Source: Pseudomonas mendocina (GTDB taxonomy: Bacteria; Pseudomonadota; Gammaproteobacteria; Pseudomonadales; Pseudomonadaceae). From it: a stretch of DNA of 64,000 nucleotides. The position numbers and the translations under genes are program-made. The notes under the pieces are model-generated. The model did not search any database. It was given only the letters and a program-made list of their open reading frames with translations, and had not been told where the DNA came from. This document shows positions 44,347-54,525 of the stretch, in pieces. Each line of letters opens with the position of its first letter. Position 1 is the first letter of the stretch. The stretch spans positions 434,001-498,000 of the forward strand of contig NZ_CP027657.1 in NCBI RefSeq assembly GCF_003008615.1, in the 5' to 3' direction.

Positions 44347-46335
44347 TTAGGCCTGTACCACTGCGTTGGCTTTGGTTTGGTGGTGCGCCTGCTCGATCCG
44401 CGCGATCTCTTCGGGCTGCACGTAATAGTCGATGTCCTCGTCGTAGGAACGCACGATGAAGCTGACCACGGCGCCGACCAGACCCACGATGGCGAGCCAC
44501 CAGATGTGCCAGATCATGGCGAAGCCGAAGGCGATGACGAACGCTGACACCACCAGGCCGTTGCCGGTGTTCTTCGGCATATGGATCGGCTCGTAGTGCT
44601 CCGGCGCGGGCATCAGCTCGACACCGTTCTTCTTCGCCTCATAGAAGGCGTCGATCTTGTCCGCCGTCGGGATGACCGCGAAGTTGTAGAACGGTGGCGG
44701 CGAGGACGTTGCCCACTCCAGGGTGCGGCCATCCCACGGGTCGCCGGTGACATCGAGGTTTTCCTTGCGCTTGATGTAGCTGGTGACGAACTGCACCACG
44801 GTGAACACGATGCCGATACCGATCAGCACAGCGCCGACCACGGCCACCTGCACCCACGGCACCCAGGCCGGGTTGTCGAAGTGGTTGAGGCGACGGGTCA
44901 TACCCATGAAGCCCAGCACGTACAGCGGCATGAAGGCGAAGTAGAAGCCGAGCAGCCAGCACCAGAAGGAGTAACGGCCGAAGCGGTCGAGCAACTTGAA
45001 GCCGAAGGCTTTCGGGAACCAGTAGATGATGCCCGCCAGGTAGCCGAACACCGCACCGCCGATGATCACGTTGTGGAAGTGGGCGATCAAAAACAGGCTG
45101 TTGTGCAGCACGAAGTCCGCCGCTGGCACCGCCATCAGCACACCGGTCATACCGCCGATGGAGAAGGTCACCAGAAAGCCCAGGGTCATCCAGGTCATGG
45201 CGTTCAGTTGCAGACGGCCACGGAAGATGGTGAACAGCCAGGTGAAGATCTTCACCCCGGTAGGGATGGCGATGATCGACGTCATGATGCCGAAGAAGGC
45301 GTTGACGCTGGCGCCCGAGCCCATGGTGAAGAAGTGGTGCAGCCACACCACGAACGACAGGATGCCGATGGCCGCGGTCGCCCAGACCATCGAGGCATAG
45401 CCGAACAGGGTCTTGCGCGAGAAGGTCGCGACCACTTCGGAGAACACGCCGAACGCCGGCAGGATCAGGATGTACACCTCCGGGTGACCCCAGACCCAGA
45501 ACAGGTTGGCGTACATCATCGGGTTGCCGCCCAGTTCATTGGTGAAGAAGTGGAAATCCAGGTAGCGATCCAGCGACAGCATCGCCAGGGTGGCGGTCAG
45601 CGGAGGGAAGGCGCCGCAGATCAGGATGCAGGTGATCAGGATGGTCCAGGTGAAGATCGGCATCTTCATCAGGCTCATGCCCGGTGCACGCATCTTGAGG
45701 ATGGTGGCGATGAAGTTGACCCCGGTCAGGGTCGTGCCCAAGCCCGATAGCTGCATGCTCCAGATGTAGTAGTCCATGCCCACGCCGGGACTGTACTGAA
45801 TCCCTGACAACGGCGGATAAGCCACCCAGCCGGTCTTGGCGAACTCGCCCAGGCCCAGCGACAGGTTGATCAGCAGCGCGCCGCCGACGAACAGCCAGAA
45901 GCTCAGCGAGTTCAGGTAGGGGAAGGCCACGTCACGCGCGCCGATCTGCAGCGGCACGACGATGTTCATCAGGCCGGTGACCAAGGGCATGGCCACGAAG
46001 ATCAGCATGATGATGCCGTGCGCGGTGAAGATCTGGTCGTAGTGTTCCGGCGGCAGGTAGCCCTGCCCGTCACCGTGGGCCATCGCCAGGTGGGTACGCA
46101 TCATGATCGCGTCAGCGAAGCCACGCACCAGCATGACCAGTGCGACGAGGATGTACATCACGCCGATTTTCTTGTGATCCACCGAGGTGAGCCACTCGCG
46201 CCACAGGTAGCCCCACTTCTTGAAGTAGGTCACCGCCGCGAACATCCCCAGACCACCCAGCGCCACGATGGCCAGGGTGATCATGATGATTGGCTCGTGG
46301 TACGGAATCGCGTCCAGAGTCAGTTTTCCAAACAT
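44347..46335 (-). CDS. cyoB: Cytochrome bo3 ubiquinol oxidase subunit I
   Basis: 662 residues. Heme-copper oxidase core with [29 protein letters not shown] (CuB His-Tyr), HHFF and the HFHNVIIGG heme ligand segment. Reduces O2 with ubiquinol and pumps protons. Start ATG at 46335, five bases from AGGAG; the GTG two codons upstream overlaps that site. Confidence 0.97.
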   Translation of the reverse strand: MFGKLTLDAIPYHEPIIMITLAIVALGGLGMFAAVTYFKKWGYLWREWLTSVDHKKIGVMYILVALVMLVRGFADAIMMRTHLAMAHGDGQGYLPPEHYDQIFTAHGIIMLIFVAMPLVTGLMNIVVPLQIGARDVAFPYLNSLSFWLFVGGALLINLSLGLGEFAKTGWVAYPPLSGIQYSPGVGMDYYIWSMQLSGLGTTLTGVNFIATILKMRAPGMSLMKMPIFTWTILITCILICGAFPPLTATLAMLSLDRYLDFHFFTNELGGNPMMYANLFWVWGHPEVYILILPAFGVFSEVVATFSRKTLFGYASMVWATAAIGILSFVVWLHHFFTMGSGASVNAFFGIMTSIIAIPTGVKIFTWLFTIFRGRLQLNAMTWMTLGFLVTFSIGGMTGVLMAVPAADFVLHNSLFLIAHFHNVIIGGAVFGYLAGIIYWFPKAFGFKLLDRFGRYSFWCWLLGFYFAFMPLYVLGFMGMTRRLNHFDNPAWVPWVQVAVVGAVLIGIGIVFTVVQFVTSYIKRKENLDVTGDPWDGRTLEWATSSPPPFYNFAVIPTADKIDAFYEAKKNGVELMPAPEHYEPIHMPKNTGNGLVVSAFVIAFGFAMIWHIWWLAIVGLVGAVVSFIVRSYDEDIDYYVQPEEIARIEQAHHQTKANAVVQA

Positions 46336-46337
46336 AT

Positions 46338-47255
46338 TCACTCCTGCACCTCCGCTGCTTCGTGCATGGCTGTGCTGTGGGAATCTTTCAGGGTCACGTA
46401 CTGCCCGATCACCTTGTTGAACAGGTTCGGTTCGGCCTGGCCGAAGTAGCGGATCGGGTAGATCGGATAGCGGTGGTTGACCATCTCGCCAGGCTCGCCC
46501 ACCTGCTTAAAGGTGGCGAAGTCCATGACCTCGGGCGATTGCTTGACCTTGTCGAGCCACTGCGCGAACGCTTCCTCGCTGACCGAGTGAGTGGTGAAGC
46601 GCATGGCCGAGAAGCCTTCGCCGCTGAAGTTGCCGGACTGGCCGAAGAACTCGCCCTGTTCGTTGGCAATCAGATTGAGCTGGGTGCGCTGGCCGCCCAT
46701 GGCGTAGATCATCCCGCCGAGCTGCGGGATCGACAGCGCGTTCATCACCGTGTCGGAGGTGATGTGGAAGGTCACCGGCGTCTTCTCTGGAATCACCAGT
46801 TCATTGACCACGGCCACGCCCTGATCCGGGTAGATGAACAGCCATTTCCAGTCGAGCGAGACCACCTCAATGTTCAGCGCCGGCTTGTCCGATTCGATCG
46901 GGCGATAGGGGTCGAGCGAATGCGAGGTTTGCCAGATGATGACCGCCAGAACGGCGACGATGATCAGGGGAACGCCCCAGACGACCAGTTCGATCTTGTG
47001 CGAGTGTGCCCAGTCGGGCATGTAGGTGGCCTTCTCGTTCGACTCGCGATAACGCCAGCCAAACCAGAAGGTCATGACGATCACGGGGATGACCACGATC
47101 AGCATGAGTCCGATGGAGATCAGGATCAGATTGCCCTGCTCGACGCCGATCTGCCCTTTCGAGTTGAACAGCGCCCAGTCACATCCACCGAGCGCTGAGC
47201 AGGCAATCGCCATCAGCAACCAGCGCACACAACGATGGTATTTCTCTTCTTTCAT
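46338..47255 (-). CDS. cyoA: Cytochrome bo3 oxidase subunit II
   Basis: 305 residues. Lipoprotein signal [20 protein letters not shown] with lipobox LGGC, two TM helices and a periplasmic cupredoxin domain ([20 protein letters not shown]) lacking the CuA ligands, as in quinol oxidases. First gene of cyoABCDE; stop overlaps the cyoB leader by 2 bp spacing. Promoter region at 47256-47560 is AT-rich. Confidence 0.96.
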   Translation of the reverse strand: MKEEKYHRCVRWLLMAIACSALGGCDWALFNSKGQIGVEQGNLILISIGLMLIVVIPVIVMTFWFGWRYRESNEKATYMPDWAHSHKIELVVWGVPLIIVAVLAVIIWQTSHSLDPYRPIESDKPALNIEVVSLDWKWLFIYPDQGVAVVNELVIPEKTPVTFHITSDTVMNALSIPQLGGMIYAMGGQRTQLNLIANEQGEFFGQSGNFSGEGFSAMRFTTHSVSEEAFAQWLDKVKQSPEVMDFATFKQVGEPGEMVNHRYPIYPIRYFGQAEPNLFNKVIGQYVTLKDSHSTAMHEAAEVQE

Positions 47256-47913
47256 GTCACGACCTTCAACTGAGTGATGTCCCACATGCGGCTTCAGTTG
47301 CCGTGCGGCCCATCGAGCAAAGGCCGGCAGCGGGAACTCAGAGCTTGAGCATCCGTGCAAGCGAAGCGGTAAATCCGTGGGAATCGCCGATGTTGAAGGC
47401 TAAAAGGGCCTCATACAATTCATTAGCGGCCTACTTATGAGCGAACTTACAGCATCTTCTCGACATGTTTAGAAACATTTACGCAAAGATTTGAAACACT
47501 TTGCAGCAAGAAGCCAGCAAAGAAGCGCAGGGGTGCGACAAATGATCACAGGCCCGTTTTAGAGCTGTTTGTCAGCAAATTGACAGGAATCATTGCAAGG
47601 AAAGATGCCGCCAGCCGGTTGCGCGATAGGCCTTGACATTGATGGCCATTCGATATTTCGAGTGCGAGCGAGAGGCGCTTGAGCCCTGCGAAAGGCTGAG
47701 GTGCACGCGGCGGTCAGATAGAGGATGGGAACGACTGACTGCGTACCCCGGATGCAATCCGGGGTCATTGGTTGCGGCCCAAAAGCATCGCGGCTGAAGC
47801 CGCTCCCACGGGACTGGTGGGCACCTGGAGAAGCGGCTGGGCGGCATTCCGCTTTAGCCGCGACGAGCAGCGAAGCTGAAGCCTTCTCGCCGCGCCTACA
47901 GACATTTCCCCAC

Positions 47914-48080
47914 CCTGTAGGAGCGGCTTCAGCCGCGATAGCTCTACCTAACCCGCATTCGATCCTGAACGATTCGATAGGCGCCCAGATAGCACCCGGT
48001 TCGTGCAATTGCCGCCGGCAGGGACATCCGTGGGAAGGGCTTTTGTAGGAGCTGTGGGAGGGGCTTCAGCCGCCACAAGC
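47914..48080. repeat. Tandem-duplicated REP block, first copy
   Basis: CCTGTAGGAGCGGCTTCAGC ... GCATTCGATCCTGAACGATTCGAT ... ends GCCACAAGC; repeated with divergence at 48096-48243. The ATTCGATCC-GAACGATTCGAT inner part is itself a small palindrome. Confidence 0.75.
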
Positions 48081-48095
48081 CGGGTCTTGAGTACA

Positions 48096-48243
48096 CCTGT
48101 AGGAGCGGCTTCAGCCGCGATAGCTTTATCTAGCCCACATTCGATCCCGAACGATTCGATGGGCTACCGGATTGCAGCCGACTGGGGCGTCCGAGGGAGG
48201 GGCTTTTGTGGGAGCTGTGGGAGGGGCTTTAGCCGCGACAAGC
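48096..48243. repeat. Tandem-duplicated REP block, second copy
   Basis: Second copy of 47914-48080, shorter by about 19 bp in the middle. Ends GCCGCGACAAGC. Confidence 0.75.
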
Positions 48244-48304
48244 ATCACTGCTAAAGACACAGGCAACCCTGCCCTGCTCCCAACCCTACAACCAGCCTAC
48301 CTCG

Positions 48305-48880
48305 CTACTTCCAGGCGCAATAACACCCCACCGCCAACCCACTGGCCAGGGAAACCTGGCGCCCCTGGGTCAGCGCATCGAGCACTGGCTCGACGAAGCT
48401 GTTGCTGGAATTGCACACCAAACCTTCGCTGTAAGGCCCGGCATAGGCCAGGTTGCCGTCGCGATCCCAGATCGCCAGGGCCGGGCTGGCCGGCAACGAC
48501 TGCATGCCCTCGATACCCGGCAAGGGCTTCATCCGCCCACGCAGGAACGGCGCGATCTCGCCTGTGCTGCCCGGCTTCTGCACGCTGTAGAACGCCACAT
48601 CGGCATTGCGGTGCAGGCCAATCAGATAGCGCAGGTGCGCGTCGGTCTCCGCGTTGCAGGGGCAGTCCGGATCCCAGAAGTGCACCACCCGGATCGGGCC
48701 AGGGCCGGCCAATTCAGGCGGCAGCTTCAACTCGCCCCGACCGAAGATCACCATCTGCTCGGCATAGGGTCGTAGATAGGCTGCGCCGCTGAGCCACCAG
48801 ATCAGCACCACGGCGCCCAGCGCCAATACACAGAAGCCCACCACCAGGTGCTTGAAGCTCAGGCGCTCCAGCAGGCTCAT
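48305..48880 (-). CDS. Membrane-anchored thioredoxin-like protein (DUF6436-like)
   Basis: 191 residues: one TM (LVVGFCVLALGAVVLIWWL) and an extracytoplasmic thioredoxin-like domain with VVHFWDPDCPCNAETDAHL, i.e. a CxC motif where thioredoxins have CxxC, and a second Cys pair at the C-terminus (AVGCYCAWK). An oxidoreductase-like or metal-related role is possible. Start at 48880 overlaps the stop of the 87-aa gene, so the two are coupled. Confidence 0.78.
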   Translation of the reverse strand: MSLLERLSFKHLVVGFCVLALGAVVLIWWLSGAAYLRPYAEQMVIFGRGELKLPPELAGPGPIRVVHFWDPDCPCNAETDAHLRYLIGLHRNADVAFYSVQKPGSTGEIAPFLRGRMKPLPGIEGMQSLPASPALAIWDRDGNLAYAGPYSEGLVCNSSNSFVEPVLDALTQGRQVSLASGLAVGCYCAWK

Positions 48881-49140
48881 GGCTGATGGCCGAACTTGCG
48901 CAGGAACTGCTTCTCCATTTCCTGGCAACTTTCCTCGGTGAAGCTGCGTTCGGTGGCCTGTGCGCTCTTCCAGCAGGCTTCGATGGCCGCACGCTCGGCC
49001 GCCTCGATCTCGCCATCCTGGGGGCGGGTCATGATGTAGATGAGGCCGGCGAATATCAGCACCACGAACGCCAAGCCAGCCAGAAACAGGCCCAGGCAGC
49101 CACGGCGCCCCAGCCCGACGTTTTCATCATTCACGCTCAT
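48877..49140 (-). CDS. Small membrane protein, 87 aa
   Basis: MSVNDENVGLGRRGCLGLFL, a single TM helix (about 15-37), then a periplasmic helical tail with two Cys (IEACWKSAQATERSFTEESCQ) that could form a disulphide. Precedes and overlaps the thioredoxin-like gene by 4 bp; a partner of it is a reasonable guess. Function unknown. Confidence 0.75.
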   Translation of the reverse strand: MSVNDENVGLGRRGCLGLFLAGLAFVVLIFAGLIYIMTRPQDGEIEAAERAAIEACWKSAQATERSFTEESCQEMEKQFLRKFGHQP

Positions 49141-49203
49141 ATTTCTCTATTTCCGCATTCATCAGTGGATAGCTCGCCCCACCGCCGGGGCGAGCGCCGA
49201 TCA

Positions 49204-52200
49204 TCAACTTTCAACCAGCGTCCACTGCTTGCTCAGGCGCTTGTCCGACACCGCCATCTTAGTGCCCAGTTGCTGGGCGAACAGCGACACGCGGTATTCC
49301 TCCAGCATCCAGCGGTACAGCGTCAGCTCCGGATCACGCTTGCCTTCCTGGGCATGCTTGGCAGCGCGGGCCTTGTACTGCTCCCAGTAGCCAGCCAGTT
49401 CGCCCGTCCATACGCGGTCACGCTGCACCTGCGCGCCGACCTTGTCCAGGCGCTGCTCGATGGCCTTCAGATAACGCGGAATTTCCTTGAGCCACTCACC
49501 CGGCGTCTCGCGCACGAAGCCGGCATACACCAGGCCCGCGAGCTGCTGCTTGATATCGTTGAGCGCCATCGCCTGGGCCAGATCGATCTTGCCCTTGAAG
49601 CGTTTCTGCAGGCCATGGTTGAGCTTGAGGATTTCCAGTGCCTGGCGGGCAATACGCTCGGCATGCGCGGTCCAGTCGCCACGCTTGCGCTCGGCCAGTT
49701 GCGCCAGGGCAGCGCCATCACGCGGCAGCGTCGCTTCGCCTTCGAGGATGCAGGCATCCAGGCTGGCCAGCAGAATGTCCTCGACCAGCGCCTCGACGCG
49801 GCCGATATCGCGATACAGCAGGCCCAACTCGGTCAGCCCCGGCAGCTTGCCACGCAGGAACTTGGCCTGCTCGGCAAGCTGTTGCAGCAGCAGGCGTTGC
49901 AGCGCACGGCGGTGCTGGAAGTCGGCCTCGGCCTGGGTCGGGAAGCGCCCTTCCTTGACCACGCCAGCTTCTTCCACCAACGCCGGATAGACCGTCATGG
50001 AGAGGCCGGCGATCTTCTGCTGAGTCTTTTCCGCCACCTGGGCGAAGGCCTTGGCCTCCACCGTTTTCGGCGTCTTGTCCTGCTGCGGAATGGCCAGCGC
50101 AGCCTGGCTGGCCTCGGCGAAACGCGCGGTCAGCTCGGCCAGGTCGCGGCCTTCGCCGAGAAACTTGCCCTGGGCATCGACCACCTCGATGTTCATCTTC
50201 AGGTGGTTTTCCAGCCCGGCGGCAGACTCCTGCCAGGCCTCGTCGGGCACCCGCGCACCGGTCATGCGTAGCAGCTCATGCCCCAGCGCCTGCGGCAACG
50301 AGCCCTGACCGAATACCAGCTTGTCCAGCGCCGCACCAACGAAGTCCGGCACCGGCACGAAGTTCTTGCGCAGCGCCTTGGGCAGACCGCGCACCAGAGC
50401 GATGCACTTGGCCTCCAGCAACCCCGGCACCAGCCATTCCAGGCGTTCGGGCGGCAGTTGCGGCAACAGCGGCGCCGGCACGCGCAGGGTCACGCCGTCA
50501 CGCGGATGGTTGGGCTCGAAGTGATAGCTCAGCGGCAGTTGCAGCTCGCCGATGCGCAAGGTGTCCGGGTACTGCGCGGCGGTGACTTCCTTGGCATCGC
50601 GGGCCAGGGCGTCTTCCTCACGCATGATCAGCAGTTGGCTGTCGGCGGCGCTGCCCTTCTTGTACCAGCTCTCGAAACTGGCGGCCTGGTAGATGTCCTG
50701 CGGGATGCGCGCGTCGTAGTAGCCGAACAGGGTTTCCTCGTCGGCGAGAATGTCGCGGCGGCGCGACTTGGCCTCCAGTTCGTCGAGGCGTTCGAGCAAC
50801 TGGCGGTTGGCGGTCAGACAGCGCACGCGGCTGTTGATCTCGCCACGCACCAGGCCCTCGCGAATGAACATCTCGCGCGCCACCGGCGGGTCGATGGGGC
50901 CGTAATGCACCGGGCGACGACCAACGATGATCATGCCGTACAGGGTGACCTGCTCGTACGCCACCACCTGGCCGCGCTTCTTCTCCCAGTGCGGTTCCAG
51001 ATGGTTCTTCTTCACCAGGTGGCCAGCCAGCGGCTCGATCCAGTCCGGCTCGATCTTCGCCACCATACGGGCGAACAGCTTGGTGGTTTCCACCAGCTCG
51101 GCAGCCATGATCCAGCTGGGCTTCTTGCGCCCAATCACGCTCGACGGGTGAATCCAGAAGCGCCGCTGGCGCGCGCCGAGGTAGTCGCCCTCCTCGGTCT
51201 TCTGGCCGATCTGGCTGAGCAGGCCGGCGAGAATAGCCTTGTGCACGGCGGCGTAGTTCTTCGCCCGCACCGCCGCCTCGCTGGCTTCGGCCTGCTGGCG
51301 GGCGATGGCGTTGACGCGGGTGTCCTTGGTCGGTTGCGGCGAGTTCGCCGCTTGCTCGCCCTGCGCTTCCGAGCGGTTCTGGCTGCCTTTGCCCATCAGT
51401 TGCAGATCACGGGCGATCAGCACCAGTTGCCGGTGCGCGTCGCGCCACTCGCGCAGGCGCATGTAGTTGAGGAAGTTCTTCTTGCACCAGGTGCGCAGCG
51501 GGTTGCTGCCCAGCTCCTGGCGTTTTTCCTCGAAGCCACGCCACAGGTTGATCAGCGCGGCGAAGTCCGAGTCCACATCCTTCCACTGCGCATGCGCCTG
51601 GTCGGCGGCCTGCTGGCGATCCATCGGTCGCTCACGCGGGTCTTGCACCGACAGCGCGGCGGCGACGATCAGGATTTCCTCCAGGCTGCCCTGCTTGGCG
51701 CCTTCCAGCACCATGCGCCCCAGGCGCGGGTCGATGGGCAGGCGCGCCAGTTGCCGGCCGATGGGCGTGAGCTGGCTTTCGCGGTTGACCGCTGACAGCT
51801 CCTGCAACAGGTTGAAGCCATCGCTGATGGCCTTGCCGTCTGGCGGCTCGATAAAGGGAAAGTCCTCGATGCTACCCAGGCGCAGGTGCAGCATCTGCAG
51901 GATCACCGCCGCCAGGTTGGTACGCAGAATCTCCGGGTCGGTAAATTCAGGGCGCCCGAGGAAATCCTCCTCGCTGTACAAACGAATGCAGATACCCGGC
52001 TCGACCCGCCCGCAACGGCCCTTGCGCTGGTTGGCGCTGGCCTGCGACACCGGCTCGATGGGCAGGCGCTGCACCTTGGCGCGGTAGCTGTAGCGACTGA
52101 TGCGCGCGGTGCCGCTGTCGATCACGTAGCGGATGCCCGGCACCGTCAGCGAGGTCTCGGCGACGTTGGTGGCCAGCACGATCTTGCGCCCGGCCATGGG

Positions 52201-53220
52201 CGCGAAAATCTTCTGCTGCTCGGCCGGCGTCAGCCGTGCATACAGCGGCAGCACCTCGGTAAAACGCAGGTTGGCCTTGCGAAGCACCTCGGCCGCCTCA
52301 CGAATCTCGCGCTCGCCGGGCAGGAACACCAGCACATCGCCAGGGCGCTTGCCCACACTGCGCTCGTGCTCGGCGATCTCCTCCAGCGCAGCGAGAATGC
52401 CCTGGTCGATGGACAGGTCATCGAGCAGACGCTCGCCCTCCTCGTCCACCTCGGCCGCCAGCGGGCGGTACCAGGTTTCCACCGGGTAGGTACGACCGGA
52501 CACCTCGATGATCGGCGCGTCGTTGAAGTGCTTGGAAAAACGCTCCAGATCGATGGTCGCCGACGTGATGATCAGCTTCAGATCCGGGCGACGTGGCAGC
52601 AGGGTCTTCAGGTAGCCGAGCAGGAAGTCGATGTTGAGGCTACGTTCGTGCGCCTCGTCGACGATGATGGTGTCGTACTTTTCCAGAAAACGGTCGTGCT
52701 GGGTTTCGGCGAGCAGGATGCCGTCGGTCATCAGCTTGATCAGCGTGCCGTCCTTGCTCTGATCCTCGAACCGCACCTGATAACCCACCAGCTCGCCCAG
52801 CGGTGTGCCGATTTCCTCGGCCACCCTTGTCGCCACACTACGCGCCGCCAGCCGGCGTGGCTGGGTATGACCGATCAGCCCATGCACACCCCGGCCAATC
52901 TCCAGGCAGATCTTCGGCAACTGCGTGGTCTTGCCCGAACCGGTCTCACCGGCGATCACCACCACCTGGCTCTTCTCCAGCGCGGCCTTGATCTCGTCGC
53001 GCTTGGCCGCAATCGGCAGCGCATCGTCATAGCGCATCGCCGGAATGCTGCTGCGCCGCGCCGCCACCTTGTCGCTGGACGCCTGAAAACGCTCCAGCCA
53101 CTGCGCCAGCTTGGCCTCATCGGGCTGCTTCTGCAGCTCATGCAATTGCCGGCGCAAGCGATGGCGCTCGGCAATCATGACGTGGTCGAGGTTCTTCTGC
53201 AGCGTGGCGAGGTCAGTCAT
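49204..53220 (-). CDS. hrpA: ATP-dependent RNA helicase HrpA
   Basis: 1338 residues. DEAH-box core: Walker A AGETGSGKTTQLPK (about 91-104), IIVDEAHERSLNIDFLLGYL, SATID, and QRKGRCGRVEPGICIRLYSE motif VI; followed by the helicase-associated and OB-fold domains and a long DUF3418 C-terminal region, the layout of HrpA, a ribosome-associated helicase that helps resolve collided ribosomes in E. coli. Single gene; starts 46 bp before the island boundary region. Confidence 0.96.
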   Translation of the reverse strand: MTDLATLQKNLDHVMIAERHRLRRQLHELQKQPDEAKLAQWLERFQASSDKVAARRSSIPAMRYDDALPIAAKRDEIKAALEKSQVVVIAGETGSGKTTQLPKICLEIGRGVHGLIGHTQPRRLAARSVATRVAEEIGTPLGELVGYQVRFEDQSKDGTLIKLMTDGILLAETQHDRFLEKYDTIIVDEAHERSLNIDFLLGYLKTLLPRRPDLKLIITSATIDLERFSKHFNDAPIIEVSGRTYPVETWYRPLAAEVDEEGERLLDDLSIDQGILAALEEIAEHERSVGKRPGDVLVFLPGEREIREAAEVLRKANLRFTEVLPLYARLTPAEQQKIFAPMAGRKIVLATNVAETSLTVPGIRYVIDSGTARISRYSYRAKVQRLPIEPVSQASANQRKGRCGRVEPGICIRLYSEEDFLGRPEFTDPEILRTNLAAVILQMLHLRLGSIEDFPFIEPPDGKAISDGFNLLQELSAVNRESQLTPIGRQLARLPIDPRLGRMVLEGAKQGSLEEILIVAAALSVQDPRERPMDRQQAADQAHAQWKDVDSDFAALINLWRGFEEKRQELGSNPLRTWCKKNFLNYMRLREWRDAHRQLVLIARDLQLMGKGSQNRSEAQGEQAANSPQPTKDTRVNAIARQQAEASEAAVRAKNYAAVHKAILAGLLSQIGQKTEEGDYLGARQRRFWIHPSSVIGRKKPSWIMAAELVETTKLFARMVAKIEPDWIEPLAGHLVKKNHLEPHWEKKRGQVVAYEQVTLYGMIIVGRRPVHYGPIDPPVAREMFIREGLVRGEINSRVRCLTANRQLLERLDELEAKSRRRDILADEETLFGYYDARIPQDIYQAASFESWYKKGSAADSQLLIMREEDALARDAKEVTAAQYPDTLRIGELQLPLSYHFEPNHPRDGVTLRVPAPLLPQLPPERLEWLVPGLLEAKCIALVRGLPKALRKNFVPVPDFVGAALDKLVFGQGSLPQALGHELLRMTGARVPDEAWQESAAGLENHLKMNIEVVDAQGKFLGEGRDLAELTARFAEASQAALAIPQQDKTPKTVEAKAFAQVAEKTQQKIAGLSMTVYPALVEEAGVVKEGRFPTQAEADFQHRRALQRLLLQQLAEQAKFLRGKLPGLTELGLLYRDIGRVEALVEDILLASLDACILEGEATLPRDGAALAQLAERKRGDWTAHAERIARQALEILKLNHGLQKRFKGKIDLAQAMALNDIKQQLAGLVYAGFVRETPGEWLKEIPRYLKAIEQRLDKVGAQVQRDRVWTGELAGYWEQYKARAAKHAQEGKRDPELTLYRWMLEEYRVSLFAQQLGTKMAVSDKRLSKQWTLVES

Positions 53221-53581
53221 CTGGATCGGGGCAATCAGGGCAAAGGCGGGATTGTCGCAGATTACGGCTTATAGCGGGCAGGCTATACCGCAGCGAAAGA
53301 GAGTGAGATTAAGGCGTAAGGGAGCGGCGAGTTTCGGCCAGAAGCAGCACATCTGAAACTCCAATGCCGGGGCTGGAGTGGTATGGTCGAAAAACGCAAA
53401 GAACGTGAGATATTGCGTCGGTTTTAGGAGGGCACATGGGGCACGAACAATTCAGTAGTGACCCTACTTCTACCGCTTAGCCTACAAGCTCAGAGATTTG
53501 CAGAGGCCGAAATGGCGACCCTACTTGCGCAGTTGTCGATCAGTATCGTTTCACGAACCAAGATTGATTTACCTCCTTGCG
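53221..53581. other. Intergenic boundary region with possible micro-ORFs
   Basis: 361 bp between hrpA and the OGG-fold gene. Two tiny plus-strand frames are linked: ATG at 53381 (MVEKRKEREILRRF, stop in TTTTAGGAGG) and ATG at 53436 with a strong AGGAGG (MGHEQFSSDPTSTA). They may be remnants or leader peptides; not strong enough to call as genes. Confidence 0.35.
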
Positions 53582-54346
53582 TTAGGGGTAAAGGCTCGGA
53601 GTTGAATGGTTCCAAGCAGACATTACATACGCCCGCCAAGGATGAGGATGTCTTCCACCGGCGCTGAATAGCCTCTCCTCTACCGCATGGGGATGCATGT
53701 TGAGAGCTAGACCTAGTTCCTCGACTCGCAAGCAATAATCTAGGTAATCAGAGAACGAAACACTGTCATCAACAATTAGCCGCATCTTAGTAGGAGCTCC
53801 AAGAAGAGCAGCTTTCTTGGCGGTAGCCTGATCTTTCCGTACACCCGGGTACTGGCCTTGCCCAGTAAGCAAGTGGATGCTTCGAGCTGTCCACTGATCC
53901 AAGATGTATGCATCAGCCTTCGGGTCAGCGAAGAATAAAAGTTTCGTGAAGTACGCCGGCCCCATACCTGGCAATCGTCCGTCAGCTCGCAGCGCTGAAA
54001 ACGCTGCATATCCGGTAGAGCGTGAGTGACGCCCAGCCCGTAAGTCCTGGCAAACGGGCAGCCAATTTTCTCTCGCGGCCCAAGCACGTCGGCCGTTACC
54101 TCTTTGCATTCCTCCCCAGGCCATGGTGCTTAAGAAACAAGCCTCTGTCGGGATGGTTGAGTTCGCCCAGACCGCCCGTAGAGAGGATCGAGTAAATGGA
54201 GTAGAAGACAAACCAAATCGATTGCCCAAACCAGCTTCTAACGACTCAGCCCAAGAATAGGGGTCTACACCAACCCAGGCGGATAGTTTCCCCACGTTGA
54301 GGCTTTGAAAGCGGATAATTTCGGAAGGAATCAATGGTGGAATCAT
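53582..54346 (-). CDS. OGG-fold (8-oxoguanine glycosylase-like) protein
   Basis: 254 residues. [22 protein letters not shown] and AYILDQWTARSIHLLT are the helix-hairpin-helix and Asp-containing loop pattern of OGG-fold proteins found in defence-gene neighbourhoods; RGNGRRAWAARENW precedes and GGRHPHPWRAYV closes it. A base-excision or DNA-binding role is possible but no activity is established. Start ATG at 54346 preferred; an upstream TTG (54376) is in frame. AT-rich relative to hrpA; lies downstream of hamB on the same strand, separated by 179 bp. Confidence 0.68.
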   Translation of the reverse strand: MIPPLIPSEIIRFQSLNVGKLSAWVGVDPYSWAESLEAGLGNRFGLSSTPFTRSSLRAVWANSTIPTEACFLSTMAWGGMQRGNGRRAWAARENWLPVCQDLRAGRHSRSTGYAAFSALRADGRLPGMGPAYFTKLLFFADPKADAYILDQWTARSIHLLTGQGQYPGVRKDQATAKKAALLGAPTKMRLIVDDSVSFSDYLDYCLRVEELGLALNMHPHAVEERLFSAGGRHPHPWRAYVMSAWNHSTPSLYP

Positions 54347-54525
54347 GCAGTGTTCATCCGTGGCTTGCCGATGCAAAATACAGGAAACACATTAATGTAG
54401 TAGCGATTATGCCCTTCCGAGCATGCAACCTATCGTCGGTAGCGGGCGGCCATCGTCCAGATGGCGGACAGTTTAGCTTATAAAAAAATCCGCCTACTTA
54501 TTTAAATGCATTGCTCGCACTGCAT

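Larger units (their letters stand above)
47256..48304. other. Long intergenic region with cyo promoter and repeats
   Basis: About 1 kb without a gene. 47256-47600 is AT-rich, with a small inverted repeat ATGTTTAGAAACAT (47465-47478), and should hold the cyo promoter. 47690-48250 is packed with REP-like GC-rich palindromes (GTAGGAGCGGCTTCAGCC, GTGGGAGGGGCTT). I see no plausible reading frame. Confidence 0.7.

Noticed and set aside
47590..48792. Several frames of 80-200 codons in the cyoA upstream region
   Set aside because: They are translations of repeated palindromes with no ribosome sites or recognisable motifs.
53458..53667. 69-codon plus-strand frame overlapping the end of the OGG-fold gene
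   Set aside because: Most of it is antisense to the glycosylase-like gene and it lacks a ribosome site.
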